A DNA stretch of 64,000 nucleotides, taken from positions 62,001-126,000 of the forward strand of contig NZ_UUON01000019.1 of the NCBI RefSeq assembly GCF_900590885.1, written 5' to 3'. This DNA is from Pseudomonas viridiflava (GTDB taxonomy: Bacteria > Pseudomonadota > Gammaproteobacteria > Pseudomonadales > Pseudomonadaceae). The first letter of the stretch is position 1. The number at the start of each line of letters is the position of its first letter. Below are positions 30,748 through 39,469 of the stretch, piece by piece. A program made the translations under genes and the position numbers. Under the pieces are notes generated by a model. That model was not told the DNA's origin. It was given only the letters and a program-made list of their open reading frames with translations, and did no database searches.

Positions 30748-30788
30748 TAAAAAGCCCCGCCTTCGTTTAACGAGGGCGGGGCTTTTTT
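30748..30788 (+). terminator. Intrinsic terminator after mucD
   Basis: AAAAAGCCCCGCC pairs with GGCGGGGCTTTTT around a short loop, with T-rich ends on both strands; probably works in both directions. Confidence 0.92.
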
Positions 30789-30800
30789 GTGGGCGATGGT

Positions 30801-32234
30801 TTAGCTCATCATCCCTTTTACCAGGCGTTCCTGCTCGATCAACTCACGCTGGCGTGCGTCGATGCGTGACGACAACGGGAAGTTGCTGCCGGCGCGACGC
30901 TTGGCGAAGTCCAGTTGCTGGATGGCCTGCTGGAAGTCGCCCACCAATGCAAAGTATTCGGCACGCGCCTGATGCAGACCGATGATGTTGCCCGACAGGC
31001 CGCGCGTCTCGGCGACCTGATACCACACATCCGGATCGTCCGGACGCGACTTGAGCAACCCATCCAAGGCTTTTTCCGCATCGGCAGTACGGTTCTGCTT
31101 AAGCAGAAGATCGACTCTCACCTGGTTCAGCGGATAGTTGCCGGGATACTGGGTCAACATCCGATCGGTGCGCTGCTGTGCATCCGGCAGCTTGTTGTTA
31201 TCGATGTCCAGCTGGATCAGCGCCAGGTTGTAGGTGATATCGTTGGGCGCCTTGGCCAGCAGCGGGGCGAGGTTGTCCCGAGCTTCCTTGAATTGGGAGC
31301 CCTTGATCTGGGCGATGGCCAAGCCATAACGCGCCACATCGTTTTTTGGGTTCTCGTCCAACTGCGCCCGGAAGCGCTTGGCGGCGAGGCCCGGTGTGTC
31401 TTCGTATTGCAGTTGCACCCGCGCGCGGATCAACTGATAGCGCAGGCTGTCTTCCTTGCCGCCGGGCTTGGCTTGTTCGGCGCGGTTGCGGGTGTCGGCG
31501 ATCCGCGATTCGGTAACCGGGTGCGTCAGCAGAAATTCCGGTGGCTTGGCGTCGAAGCGGTACTGGCGCATCAGGCGTTCAAACATCGTCGGCATGGAGC
31601 GCGGGTCGTAACCGGCCTTTTCCAGGTTGAGGATGCCGATGCGGTCGGCTTCCTGTTCATTCTGGCGAGAGAAGCGCCGTTGTTCCTGGATCGCAGCAGC
31701 CTGGGTGCCGGCAATTGCGGCAATCCCGGCATCGCCCGCACCTGCGGCAGCGGCGATGATGCCGCCCAGCAGGGCAGCCATCATCGGGAGTTGCATGCGC
31801 TGTTGCGCTTCAACGCCACGGGCGAAATGGCGCTGCGACAAGTGAGCCAGCTCATGCGCGAGCACTGAGGCGTACTCGCCTTCGGTCTGGGCGTTAAGGA
31901 ACAGGCCGCCGTTGACCCCGACAATCCCGCCGGGCGCGGCAAAGGCGTTGAGTTGCGGGCTGTTGATCAGGATGAACTCCAGGCGCCGGTCATTCACCTG
32001 GCTGGTCTCTACCAGCTTGTACACGCTGGTTTCGACATAATCCTTGAGCTGTGGATCGTTGAGCTGCGAGACCTGGCCGCGCAGGTAGGCCAGCCACGCG
32101 CGGCCCAACTGGTATTCCTGTTGTGGCGAGACAATGGCAGAACTGGCGTCGCCAAGTGACGGCAGGTCGTCAGCGAAGCCCGGGGAGGCCAGCAGGCAAG
32201 CCAGCGTCAGCAGGGTAGGGCGCAAAAAAGTCAT
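30801..32234 (-). CDS. BepA-like periplasmic M48 metalloprotease with TPR domain
   Basis: 477-residue protein: signal peptide (about 1-21), M48 peptidase domain with the zinc motif HELAH at 127-131 and a downstream Glu-containing EQEADRIG, then a C-terminal TPR region (about 270-470). It corresponds to E. coli BepA (YfgC), a chaperone/protease for LptD and Bam-dependent outer-membrane proteins. It converges on mucD, another envelope quality-control protease. I assign the family confidently; orthology to bepA is probable. Confidence 0.87.
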   Translation of the reverse strand: MTFLRPTLLTLACLLASPGFADDLPSLGDASSAIVSPQQEYQLGRAWLAYLRGQVSQLNDPQLKDYVETSVYKLVETSQVNDRRLEFILINSPQLNAFAAPGGIVGVNGGLFLNAQTEGEYASVLAHELAHLSQRHFARGVEAQQRMQLPMMAALLGGIIAAAAGAGDAGIAAIAGTQAAAIQEQRRFSRQNEQEADRIGILNLEKAGYDPRSMPTMFERLMRQYRFDAKPPEFLLTHPVTESRIADTRNRAEQAKPGGKEDSLRYQLIRARVQLQYEDTPGLAAKRFRAQLDENPKNDVARYGLAIAQIKGSQFKEARDNLAPLLAKAPNDITYNLALIQLDIDNNKLPDAQQRTDRMLTQYPGNYPLNQVRVDLLLKQNRTADAEKALDGLLKSRPDDPDVWYQVAETRGLSGNIIGLHQARAEYFALVGDFQQAIQQLDFAKRRAGSNFPLSSRIDARQRELIEQERLVKGMMS

Positions 32235-32329
32235 GCACAGAGCCTTTCGACAAAGAGCTTACTGTAGCCGGACACTGAGCTTCGGACCAGATATTCTAAG
32301 CAACCCGAACGCGTGCCCGGAGTAAAACC

Positions 32330-32569
32330 ATGACCGACGCTGTAGCCTTTGATGCCGAACTCGATGCCAGCGGCCTCAATTGCCCGTTGCCCTTGCTCAA
32401 GGCCAAGCTGGAACTCAATCAATTGGCCAGTGGCGCCGTGCTCAAGGTCATCGCCACCGACGCGGGCTCCCAGCGTGATTTCCGCACCTTTGCCAAGCTG
32501 GCGGGGCATACCTTGTTGCATGAAGAAGACGCCGCCGGTGTGTACCGTTACTGGTTGCGCAAGGCCTGA
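32330..32569 (+). CDS. TusA/YeeD-type sulfurtransferase-like protein
   Basis: 79-residue SirA/TusA-fold protein with the characteristic DASGLNCPLPLLKAK motif; the conserved Cys is at about 18. TusA proteins carry persulfide sulfur. Which member this is (TusA itself or a YedF/YeeD-type) is not clear. It precedes a permease gene by 31 bp and is likely cotranscribed with it, an arrangement common in pseudomonads. Confidence 0.82.
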   Translation: MTDAVAFDAELDASGLNCPLPLLKAKLELNQLASGAVLKVIATDAGSQRDFRTFAKLAGHTLLHEEDAAGVYRYWLRKA

Positions 32570-32600
32570 ACCGTTTGCCCCCACCACCCGAGGTTGATTG

Positions 32601-33671
32601 ATGTTCAAAGTGTTACGAGACTGGATCCAGCGCTACTTCTCCGATGAAGAAGCCGTGGTGCTGGCGGTCCTGCTGTTCCTGGCCTTTACGGCCGTACTCA
32701 CCTTGGGTGGCATGCTGGCACCAGTCTTGGCGGGGATGGTGCTGGCGTACCTGATGCAGGGCCTGGTCACCACGCTTGAGCGTTTGCGTTTGCCGGGCGC
32801 GGCGGCGGTGGGGCTGGTATTCGCCCTGTTCATGGGCCTGCTGGTGGTGTTTATCGTGGTAGTGCTGCCGCTGCTGTGGCACCAATTGATCACGCTGTTC
32901 AACGAGTTGCCGGGCATGCTCGCCAAGTGGCAATCGCTGTTGCTGTTGTTGCCCGAGCGCTACCCGCACCTGGTATCGGACGAACAGGTGTTGCAGGCCA
33001 TCGAAGCTGCGCGCGGTGAGATCGGCAAGTTCGGGCAGTGGGCGCTGACCTTCTCGCTGTCCAGCTTGCCGCTGTTGGTCAACATCATGATCTACCTGGT
33101 GCTGGTGCCGATCCTGGTGTTTTTCTTCCTCAAGGACCGCGCCATGATCGGTCGCTGGGTGCGCGGCTACCTGCCACGTGAGCGCGCGCTGATTACCCGG
33201 GTGGCCGAAGAAATGAACCGGCAGATCGCCAATTACATTCGCGGCAAGGTCATCGAGATCATTATCTGCGGGGGCGTAACCTACATCGCCTTTATCGCCC
33301 TGGACCTGAACTACGCGGCCTTGCTGGCGCTGTTGGTAGGCGTGTCGGTGGTGGTGCCCTATGTCGGCGCCGTGGTGGTGACCGTGCCGGTGATGTTGAT
33401 CGCGCTGTTCCAGTGGGGCTGGAGCGACCAGTTCATCTATCTGATGGCGGTGTACGGCATTATCCAGACCCTGGATGGCAACGTGCTGGTGCCGCTGCTG
33501 TTCTCGGAGGCGGTGAACCTGCACCCGGTGGCGATTATCTGCGCGGTGCTGTTGTTTGGTGGGTTGTGGGGATTCTGGGGGGTGTTTTTTGCGATTCCGC
33601 TGGCGACTCTGTTCAAGGCGGTGTTGGATGCGTGGCCGCGGCAGGAGCCGGTGGTGGCGCCGTTGTTATAG
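32601..33671 (+). CDS. AI-2E transporter family permease (PerM-like)
   Basis: 356-residue membrane protein with about eight predicted helices; the central motif GKVIEIIICGGVTYIAF and the later GVSVVVPYVGAVVVTVPV are typical of the AI-2E/PerM family. Despite the family name, members export diverse solutes or act as Na+/H+ antiporters, so the substrate is open. ATG at 32601 has CGAGG upstream; the preceding TTG is a less likely start. Confidence 0.85.
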   Translation: MFKVLRDWIQRYFSDEEAVVLAVLLFLAFTAVLTLGGMLAPVLAGMVLAYLMQGLVTTLERLRLPGAAAVGLVFALFMGLLVVFIVVVLPLLWHQLITLFNELPGMLAKWQSLLLLLPERYPHLVSDEQVLQAIEAARGEIGKFGQWALTFSLSSLPLLVNIMIYLVLVPILVFFFLKDRAMIGRWVRGYLPRERALITRVAEEMNRQIANYIRGKVIEIIICGGVTYIAFIALDLNYAALLALLVGVSVVVPYVGAVVVTVPVMLIALFQWGWSDQFIYLMAVYGIIQTLDGNVLVPLLFSEAVNLHPVAIICAVLLFGGLWGFWGVFFAIPLATLFKAVLDAWPRQEPVVAPLL

Positions 33672-33684
33672 CGGCGATCATATT

Positions 33685-33780
33685 TGTGGCGAGGGAGCTT
33701 GCTCCCGCTGGAGTGCGAAGCGCTCCCGCATTTTTTTGGGGCCGCTCCGCAGCCCAGCGCGAGCAAGCTCGCTCGCCACA
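33685..33780. repeat. REPIN of a second class (TGTGGCGAGGGAGCTTGCTC)
   Basis: Left arm TGTGGCGAGGGAGCTTGCTC and right arm GAGCAAGCTCGCTCGCCACA flank a spacer containing CCGC-rich inner hairpins. It lies 14 bp after the permease stop. It differs in sequence from the GTGGGAGGGGG class. Confidence 0.85.
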
Positions 33781-33834
33781 ACAAGCACGCATCTGGCTCA
33801 CATCAAGCCCCAGCAAGCTAGCTTCAGGCCGGAT

Positions 33835-34308
33835 TCAGGCCTTGCTCAACGCTTGAGCCGCCGCCAGAACAGCATCCACATGCCCCGGCACTTTCACGCC
33901 GCGCCATTCCTGGCGTAGCACACCATCCTTATCAATCAGGAAAGTGCTGCGATCCACGCCCAGGTATTCCTTGCCGTACAGCTTCTTCAGCTTGATCACA
34001 TCAAACAGCTGGCAAACTGCTTCGTCCTTGTCGCTGATCAGCTCGAAGGGAAATTCCTGCTTGCCCTTGAAGTTCTCATGGGACTTCACGCTGTCGCGCG
34101 ACACGCCAAACACCTCGGTGTTGGCGGCCTTGAAGGCTGCGTACTGGTCACGAAAGCCCTGGCCTTCGGTGGTGCAGCCCGGCGTGCTGTCCTTCGGATA
34201 GAAGTAGATCACCACTTGCTTGCCCTTGAGGGCGGCGAGGCTGAAAGTCTGGCCGCTGGTGGCCTGGGCTTCGAAATCGGCTACGGGTTTGTCGATGACA
34301 ACCGCCAT
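33835..34308 (-). CDS. bcp: Thiol peroxidase Bcp (PrxQ-type)
   Basis: 157-residue cytoplasmic peroxiredoxin reducing peroxides. The peroxidatic Cys 45 is in KDSTPGCTTEGQGF. The resolving Cys found five residues later in E. coli Bcp is replaced (residue 50 is Gln), so this is either a 1-Cys type or uses another Cys (about 98). A good ribosome-binding site GGAAG precedes the ATG. It ends the pair gcvR-bcp. Confidence 0.92.
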   Translation of the reverse strand: MAVVIDKPVADFEAQATSGQTFSLAALKGKQVVIYFYPKDSTPGCTTEGQGFRDQYAAFKAANTEVFGVSRDSVKSHENFKGKQEFPFELISDKDEAVCQLFDVIKLKKLYGKEYLGVDRSTFLIDKDGVLRQEWRGVKVPGHVDAVLAAAQALSKA

Positions 34309-34318
34309 GGTTACTTCC

Positions 34319-34879
34319 TTACATTGGGTTCTGTGGGCGCCAAGGCTCGATCAGTGCGTCGAGGTTCAGGGCATCGGCAAAGTCCAGGAACTGGTCGCGC
34401 AACCAACTGATCTGCACGCCGGCCGGCAAGGTCACGGTGAACGTGGCATTAAGCATGGTGCCGCCGGTTTGCGGGGCCTGGTAGGTGTCGCAGGTCAGGT
34501 TCTCCAGCTCGACGTTGTGGTCGATAAAGAACTGGCACAGCTCGTTGACGATGTCGGAGCGGTAAGCCGAGCTGACATACGCCACATAAGGCAGGGCCTG
34601 GGGGCGATTCTCCAGCGCGGCGCTGCGCACCACGTTGACGGTGAAATCGTGCTTCTTGGCCAGGCCCGGCAGGCCGGTTTCCAGACGCGCCAGGGCATCC
34701 CAGGTGCCGGAGATCTGCAGCACAAGGGCACTGCACTCGCCATGCCGAGTCAGTCGGGAGGTCACGACAGCGCAGCGGTTTTCATGGCTGGCGCGGCACA
34801 GGACGTTGGTCAGCTCCATGGGGTTGGCGCCGAGGGCACTGATAACAAGGAATTGTTCGCGAACTGTGGGGGTGGACAT
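34319..34879 (-). CDS. gcvR: GcvR, glycine cleavage system regulatory protein
   Basis: 186-residue protein with two ACT domains (about 8-80 and 95-165), the layout of GcvR, which binds GcvA and represses the glycine cleavage operon when glycine is low. It sits 10 bp upstream of bcp, the usual order in Pseudomonas, and is divergent from dapA. No gcvA is in the window. Confidence 0.85.
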   Translation of the reverse strand: MSTPTVREQFLVISALGANPMELTNVLCRASHENRCAVVTSRLTRHGECSALVLQISGTWDALARLETGLPGLAKKHDFTVNVVRSAALENRPQALPYVAYVSSAYRSDIVNELCQFFIDHNVELENLTCDTYQAPQTGGTMLNATFTVTLPAGVQISWLRDQFLDFADALNLDALIEPWRPQNPM

Positions 34880-35152
34880 GCAGCCTTCCTAAAACGATGA
34901 GCGGTCGATACGGTGAGGGCTGTATCGATCAAAGGATGAAGGGTAGCGAAAAGCGTCGCCAAGGGATAGGAGGTGGCGTTTTCATTGCGTGAACGGCTTG
35001 ATTTCACCCTGTTGCAAGCGGTGCTTTGGCCCAATGATGGCATTGCCCGTCGTTTAGTTGCGCCAGAACGCATCCTCGCGCGGTACTTCGCTTGTACAAG
35101 CATCTTGGCGCCAGTACCATTACGGCTCTCTTTTTCCGGCAGGAGCGGTTGC
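34880..35152. other. gcvR-dapA divergent intergenic region
   Basis: 273 bp without a convincing gene. It should hold both promoters; I see no clear operator. Confidence 0.5.
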
Positions 35153-36031
35153 ATGATTGCGGGCAGTATGGTGGCACTGGTCACACCCATGGATGCACAA
35201 GGTCATCTCGACTGGGACAGCCTGGGCAAACTGGTGGACTTCCACCTGCAAGAAGGCACCAACGCCATCGTGGCGGTCGGCACCACCGGTGAATCGGCTA
35301 CCCTCGATGTGGAAGAACACATCCAGGTGATCGAGTTTGTGGTCAAGCGCGTCGCGGGCCGTATCGCCGTGATCGCCGGTACGGGCGCCAACTCGACACG
35401 CGAAGCGATCGAGTTGACCAAAAACGCCAAGAAGGCTGGCGCCGATGCCTGCCTGCTGGTAACCCCGTATTACAACAAACCGACCCAGGAAGGCTTGTAC
35501 CAGCATTTCAAGACCATCGCCGAAGCTGTCGACATCCCGCAGATCCTCTACAACGTCCCTGGCCGCACCGCGTGCGACATGCAGGCTGCGACCGTGATTC
35601 GCCTGTCCAGCGTGCCGAACATCATCGGCATCAAGGAAGCCACCGGCGACCTGCAGCGCGCCAAGGACATCCTGGCCGGCGTGAGCAGCGATTTCCTGCT
35701 GTATTCCGGTGACGATGCCACCGCTGTCGAGCTGATCCTGCTGGGTGGCAAGGGCAACATCTCCGTTACTGCCAACGTGGCCCCGCGTGCCATGAGCGAC
35801 ATGTGCGCCGCCGCGATCGCCGGTGATGCCGTGACCGCCCGCGCGATCCACGAGAAGCTGATGCCGCTCAACAAGACACTGTTTATCGAATCCAACCCTA
35901 TCCCCGTGAAATGGGCGCTGTTTGAGATGGGCCTGATGCCGGACGGTATCCGTCTGCCGCTCACCCGTCTCAGCGAAGCCTGTCACGAACCGCTGCGACA
36001 GGCCCTGCGCCAGTCCGGCGTCCTGGTTTAA
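35153..36031 (+). CDS. dapA: 4-hydroxy-tetrahydrodipicolinate synthase DapA
   Basis: 292-residue lyase condensing pyruvate and aspartate semialdehyde in lysine/diaminopimelate synthesis. The Schiff-base Lys 161 is in GIKEATGD; Thr44/Thr45 (GTTGES), Tyr107, Tyr133 and Arg138 of the active site are all present. The start at 35153 matches the family length exactly, with AGGAG upstream; the longer reading adds 60 unrelated residues. bamC follows in 17 bp, as in other gammaproteobacteria. Confidence 0.97.
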   Translation: MIAGSMVALVTPMDAQGHLDWDSLGKLVDFHLQEGTNAIVAVGTTGESATLDVEEHIQVIEFVVKRVAGRIAVIAGTGANSTREAIELTKNAKKAGADACLLVTPYYNKPTQEGLYQHFKTIAEAVDIPQILYNVPGRTACDMQAATVIRLSSVPNIIGIKEATGDLQRAKDILAGVSSDFLLYSGDDATAVELILLGGKGNISVTANVAPRAMSDMCAAAIAGDAVTARAIHEKLMPLNKTLFIESNPIPVKWALFEMGLMPDGIRLPLTRLSEACHEPLRQALRQSGVLV

Positions 36032-36048
36032 TTGAGGAAGCACTACGC

Positions 36049-37164
36049 ATGAAGCGATTGGCCGGACTTTCCGCACTTGCCTTGATTATCTCCAGCACCA
36101 GTGGCTGCGGTTGGATCTGGGGCCCGGAAGGTTACTTCCGTGACCGCGGTAGCGATTACCTGGAAGCCCAACCCACCAAACCGATGGAACTGCCGCCGGG
36201 CGTCAACGTGGCCAAGCGCCTTGACCCGTTGCTGCCGATTCCGCGCAACGTTGCCGACGACACTACCAAGGGTGAGTACGTTGTGCCGCGTCCGCAGCCG
36301 ATCGCGGCCGTGGCCGATGCCAGCGACTACAGCCTGCAGAAGAGCGGTGATTCGCGCTGGATCGTGGCTCAGCGCCCACCTGCCGAAGTCTGGCCGGTGG
36401 CCGTGCAGTTCTTCCAGGACAACGGTTTCCGCATCGACGAGCAGCGCCCGCAGACCGGTGAATTCACCACTGCATGGCAGCAGGGCAGCGAGCTGTCCGC
36501 CACCATGGCCAAGCGTCTGCAGGCCGGCGGCGTAGCGGCTGACAGCGAGGCCCGTGTGCGTGTACGCATCGAGCCAGGCGTGCAGCGCAATACCAGTGAA
36601 GTCTATGTAGTCAGCGCCGAGCGTCCTGCCGGCAGCACTGCCAACGTCGACTTCACCAACCGCTCGGTCAATACCGGCGTCGACTCGGCACTGGTCGACG
36701 AGATGCTGGCCAGCATGAGCCGTATCTCCGAGAAGGGCGGTTCCGTTTCCCTGCTCGCCGCACGTGATTACGACACCCCGAGCCGCGTCAGCCTCACCGA
36801 AGACGGCAGCGGCAACGTGGTGCTGAACCTGGGTGAAGACCTGGACCGTGCCTGGGCCAGCGTCGGTCGCGCGTTGGAGCAAGGCCCTTGGCGTGTAGAA
36901 GACATCAACCGCAGCCTGGGCCTTTACTACATCAACGTGGCTGAAAAGGCCGAGCGTAAGGATGAAGAGCCAGGTTTCTTCGGCAAATTGTTCGGCAGCA
37001 CGCCGACCAAGGAAGAAATCGAGACCCGTGCCGAGCGTTATCAGGTTCGTTTGAGCAAGGTTGGCGAAAGCGTGCAAGTCACCGTCGAGAAGAACATCAA
37101 TACCGTTGCGCCGGCTGAAACAGCGCGCAAAGTACTGGGCGTGATTCAGGACAACCTGGGCTGA
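36049..37164 (+). CDS. bamC: Outer-membrane assembly lipoprotein BamC
   Basis: 371-residue lipoprotein with the lipobox STSGC (Cys 20). It is part of the BAM complex that inserts beta-barrel proteins. The N-terminal segment after the Cys (GWIWGPEGYFRDRGSDYLEA) matches the conserved flexible region that contacts BamD; two helix-grip domains follow (about 100-215 and 225-370). dapA-bamC-MBL-purC form a tight co-directional cluster. Confidence 0.93.
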   Translation: MKRLAGLSALALIISSTSGCGWIWGPEGYFRDRGSDYLEAQPTKPMELPPGVNVAKRLDPLLPIPRNVADDTTKGEYVVPRPQPIAAVADASDYSLQKSGDSRWIVAQRPPAEVWPVAVQFFQDNGFRIDEQRPQTGEFTTAWQQGSELSATMAKRLQAGGVAADSEARVRVRIEPGVQRNTSEVYVVSAERPAGSTANVDFTNRSVNTGVDSALVDEMLASMSRISEKGGSVSLLAARDYDTPSRVSLTEDGSGNVVLNLGEDLDRAWASVGRALEQGPWRVEDINRSLGLYYINVAEKAERKDEEPGFFGKLFGSTPTKEEIETRAERYQVRLSKVGESVQVTVEKNINTVAPAETARKVLGVIQDNLG

Positions 37165-37168
37165 TCCG

Positions 37169-37927
37169 ATGCGTTTTGCTGTTCTCGGTAGCGGTAGCCA
37201 AGGGAACGGCACGCTGGTCGCCCACGACGACACGTACGTACTGGTGGATTGTGGTTTCTCGTTACGGGAAACCGAGCGGCGCCTGCTGCGCCTGGGGGTT
37301 CACCCCGCGCAGCTGAGCGCGATTCTGGTGACCCACGAACATGCCGACCACGTGCATGGCGTGGGTTTGCTGTCTCGGCGCTACAATCTTCCGGTGTACT
37401 TGAGTCGCGGTACCTTGCGCGGGATGCGCAAACCCATTGAGCCCGCAGGTTTTCTGGCCGGTGGTGAGCAACTGCAAATCGGTGCCTTGAGCATTGATGT
37501 AATCGCAGTCGCGCACGACGCCCAGGAACCGACGCAGTATGTCTTCAGTGGCGGTCAGCGACGTTTCGGCGTGCTCACCGACCTGGGTTCCTACTGCGCC
37601 AAGGTGCTGGATGGTTACCGGGACCTCGATGCGTTGATGATCGAGTCCAACCACTGCCGAGACCTGTTGGCGCGCGGCCATTACCCGTACTTTCTCAAGC
37701 AGCGGGTAGGCGGGCAATTTGGACATTTGAACAACCACCAGGCGGCATACCTGGTGTATGAGTTGGGCTGGCAAGACCTGCAACACCTGGTCCTCGCCCA
37801 CCTCAGCAGCAAGAACAACCTGCCGACGCTTGCCCGGCAATGTTTTGTCGACACCCTCGGGTGCGACCCGGACTGGCTGCAACTGGCCGATCAAGATTCA
37901 GGGCTCGACTGGCGACATATCGCCTAG
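37169..37927 (+). CDS. MBL-fold metallohydrolase (YycJ/WalJ-like)
   Basis: 252-residue metallo-beta-lactamase-fold hydrolase with the intact metal motif THEHADH (about 55-61), an SNHCRDLL stretch and later His residues. The family resembles YycJ/WalJ, proposed DNA exonuclease-like enzymes. It lies between bamC and purC with gaps of 4 and 27 bp, so it is expressed with housekeeping genes. The actual substrate is unknown. Confidence 0.83.
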   Translation: MRFAVLGSGSQGNGTLVAHDDTYVLVDCGFSLRETERRLLRLGVHPAQLSAILVTHEHADHVHGVGLLSRRYNLPVYLSRGTLRGMRKPIEPAGFLAGGEQLQIGALSIDVIAVAHDAQEPTQYVFSGGQRRFGVLTDLGSYCAKVLDGYRDLDALMIESNHCRDLLARGHYPYFLKQRVGGQFGHLNNHQAAYLVYELGWQDLQHLVLAHLSSKNNLPTLARQCFVDTLGCDPDWLQLADQDSGLDWRHIA

Positions 37928-37954
37928 CCCACCTCACTCAAAGCGGAGCCCATC

Positions 37955-38668
37955 ATGGAAAAACGTGAAGAACTCTACCGCGGCAAAGCCAAGTCGGTTT
38001 ACAAGACCGACGACGCCAACCGCCTGATCCTGCTGTTTCGCAACGACACCTCGGCGTTCGACGGCAAGCGCATCGAACAGCTTGATCGCAAAGGCATGGT
38101 GAACAACAAGTTCAACGCCTTCATCATGCAGAAACTCGAAGAGGCCGGCATTCCGACTCAATTCGACAAACTGCTGGGCGATAACGAGTGCCTGGTGAAG
38201 AAGCTCGACATGATCCCGGTTGAATGCGTCGTGCGTAACTACGCTGCCGGCAGCCTGGTCAAGCGCCTGGGCGTGGAAGAGGGCCTCAAGCTCAACCCGT
38301 ACACGTTCGAGCTGTTCCTGAAGGACGACGCCAAGGGCGACCCGTTCATCAACGAATCTCACGTGGTAGCGTTCGGCTGGGGCACCGCTGAGCAACTGGC
38401 GCGCATGAAGGAGTTGTCCCTCAAGGTCAACGACGTGCTGAGCAAGCTGTTCGACGACGCCGGCCTGCTGCTGGTGGACTTCAAGCTGGAATTCGGCGTT
38501 TTCCACGACGGCTCCATCGTCCTGGGTGACGAATTCAGCCCGGACGGCTGCCGCCTGTGGGACAAGGACACCAAGAAGAAGATGGACAAAGACCGCTTCC
38601 GCCAGGGCCTCGGTGACGTCATCGAAGCCTACGAAGAAGTCGCCAATCGTCTCGGCGTACCGCTTTAA
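37955..38668 (+). CDS. purC: SAICAR synthetase PurC
   Basis: 237-residue phosphoribosylaminoimidazole-succinocarboxamide synthase of purine biosynthesis. Conserved elements include [38 protein letters not shown] and [19 protein letters not shown] precedes the start. The gene is followed by tRNA-Ser with its own promoter. Confidence 0.97.
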   Translation: MEKREELYRGKAKSVYKTDDANRLILLFRNDTSAFDGKRIEQLDRKGMVNNKFNAFIMQKLEEAGIPTQFDKLLGDNECLVKKLDMIPVECVVRNYAAGSLVKRLGVEEGLKLNPYTFELFLKDDAKGDPFINESHVVAFGWGTAEQLARMKELSLKVNDVLSKLFDDAGLLLVDFKLEFGVFHDGSIVLGDEFSPDGCRLWDKDTKKKMDKDRFRQGLGDVIEAYEEVANRLGVPL

Positions 38669-38713
38669 TCGACGCAAGCATCTGATAGCACGGAAAAAAA
38701 TCGCCTTTTGGGT

Positions 38714-38741
38714 TTGCTTTCGCGATACACACTGTTATGAT
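38714..38741 (+). promoter_or_regulatory. tRNA-Ser promoter
   Basis: TTGCTT, a 16-bp spacer and TATGAT, followed by the GC-rich discriminator GCGCGCC, typical of stringently controlled stable-RNA promoters. Confidence 0.7.
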
Positions 38742-38751
38742 GCGCGCCGTT

Positions 38752-38841
38752 GGAGAGATGCCAGAGTGGCCGAATGGGACGGATTCGAAATCCGTTGTAC
38801 CTTCACCGGTACCTAGGGTTCGAATCCCTATCTCTCCGCCA
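38752..38841 (+). tRNA. tRNA-Ser (CGA anticodon)
   Basis: A 90-nt class II tRNA with the acceptor stem GGAGAGA/TCTCTCC, long variable arm (TTGTACCTTCACCGGTACC), T-arm GGTTCGAATCC, discriminator G and encoded CCA. The anticodon loop TTCGAAA gives anticodon CGA, reading UCG. No integrase lies beside it. Confidence 0.95.
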
Positions 38842-38849
38842 TTACACAG

Positions 38850-38888
38850 AAAAAGCCCCGTAGCTGAACAAGCTACGGGGCTTTTTCG
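38850..38888 (+). terminator. Intrinsic terminator after tRNA-Ser
   Basis: AAAAAGCCCCGTAGC and GCTACGGGGCTTTTT flank a short loop; bidirectional by composition. Confidence 0.9.
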
Positions 38889-39073
38889 TTTCTGCTGTCT
38901 ATAGGGCTTGGCGCTGCTCTCGCCGTTACTACAAAACAAATGCGCATTTCGTACACGTTTACCCAACGCGCCCTACGGGTAGCGCGTTGCGGCCCTCTGC
39001 CCAGCGTCTTATCTTTCGATGGCGACGATCTTTCAGTCGCGTAGTCATCCACAAACGGCAAAGGAAATGCACC

Positions 39074-39322
39074 ATGAGCACGAATACGAAAAAAACCTCC
39101 GACAAGCTGGCCACGTTGGCCGCAGAAACGCTCAATAACCCAAACGCTTCTGCCATTGCCAAGAGCCTGGCTGCTTCGGCGTTGGCGCAATGTGGTACCG
39201 ACAAGCAGACCAGTGCAGAGATGGAAGAGAAAGCCGGGAAGGCGCTTCAGAGCGGTAAATACAGTGAGGACACTAAATCCCTGGCTGCCTCGGTGCTCTC
39301 CCAAGCCAACAAAGAGCGTTAA
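39074..39322 (+). CDS. Small alanine-rich protein with two internal repeats
   Basis: 82-residue, hydrophilic, predicted helical protein without signal peptide. Two related halves are visible: SAIAKSLAASALAQ (about 28-41) and SEDTKSLAASVLSQ (about 64-77). AAAGGAAA upstream and a strong terminator just downstream support expression as a separate unit. I do not recognise the family; the amphipathic Ala/Lys-rich repeats recall small stress or helical-bundle proteins of pseudomonads. Confidence 0.75.
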   Translation: MSTNTKKTSDKLATLAAETLNNPNASAIAKSLAASALAQCGTDKQTSAEMEEKAGKALQSGKYSEDTKSLAASVLSQANKER

Positions 39323-39340
39323 ATAGCGCCAGTTAGAACA

Positions 39341-39374
39341 AGCCCCGTCGACGCATGCGTTACGGGGCTTTTTT
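39341..39374 (+). terminator. Intrinsic terminator
   Basis: AGCCCCGT and ACGGGGCT flank a loop that itself is self-complementary (ACGCATGCGT), followed by six Ts. Confidence 0.88.
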
Positions 39375-39469
39375 CGTGTCTGGCGCCGGTACGGCATAAA
39401 TTATTTGCACCTTGCCGAATAACTTCCTGCGCTGCGGTGTTCACCCTACAGACCACTCAGGGAACACCC

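Noticed and set aside
38752..38841. tRNA-Ser as an integration site for a genomic island
   Set aside because: No integrase, no repeated 3' end of the tRNA and ordinary genes on both sides.
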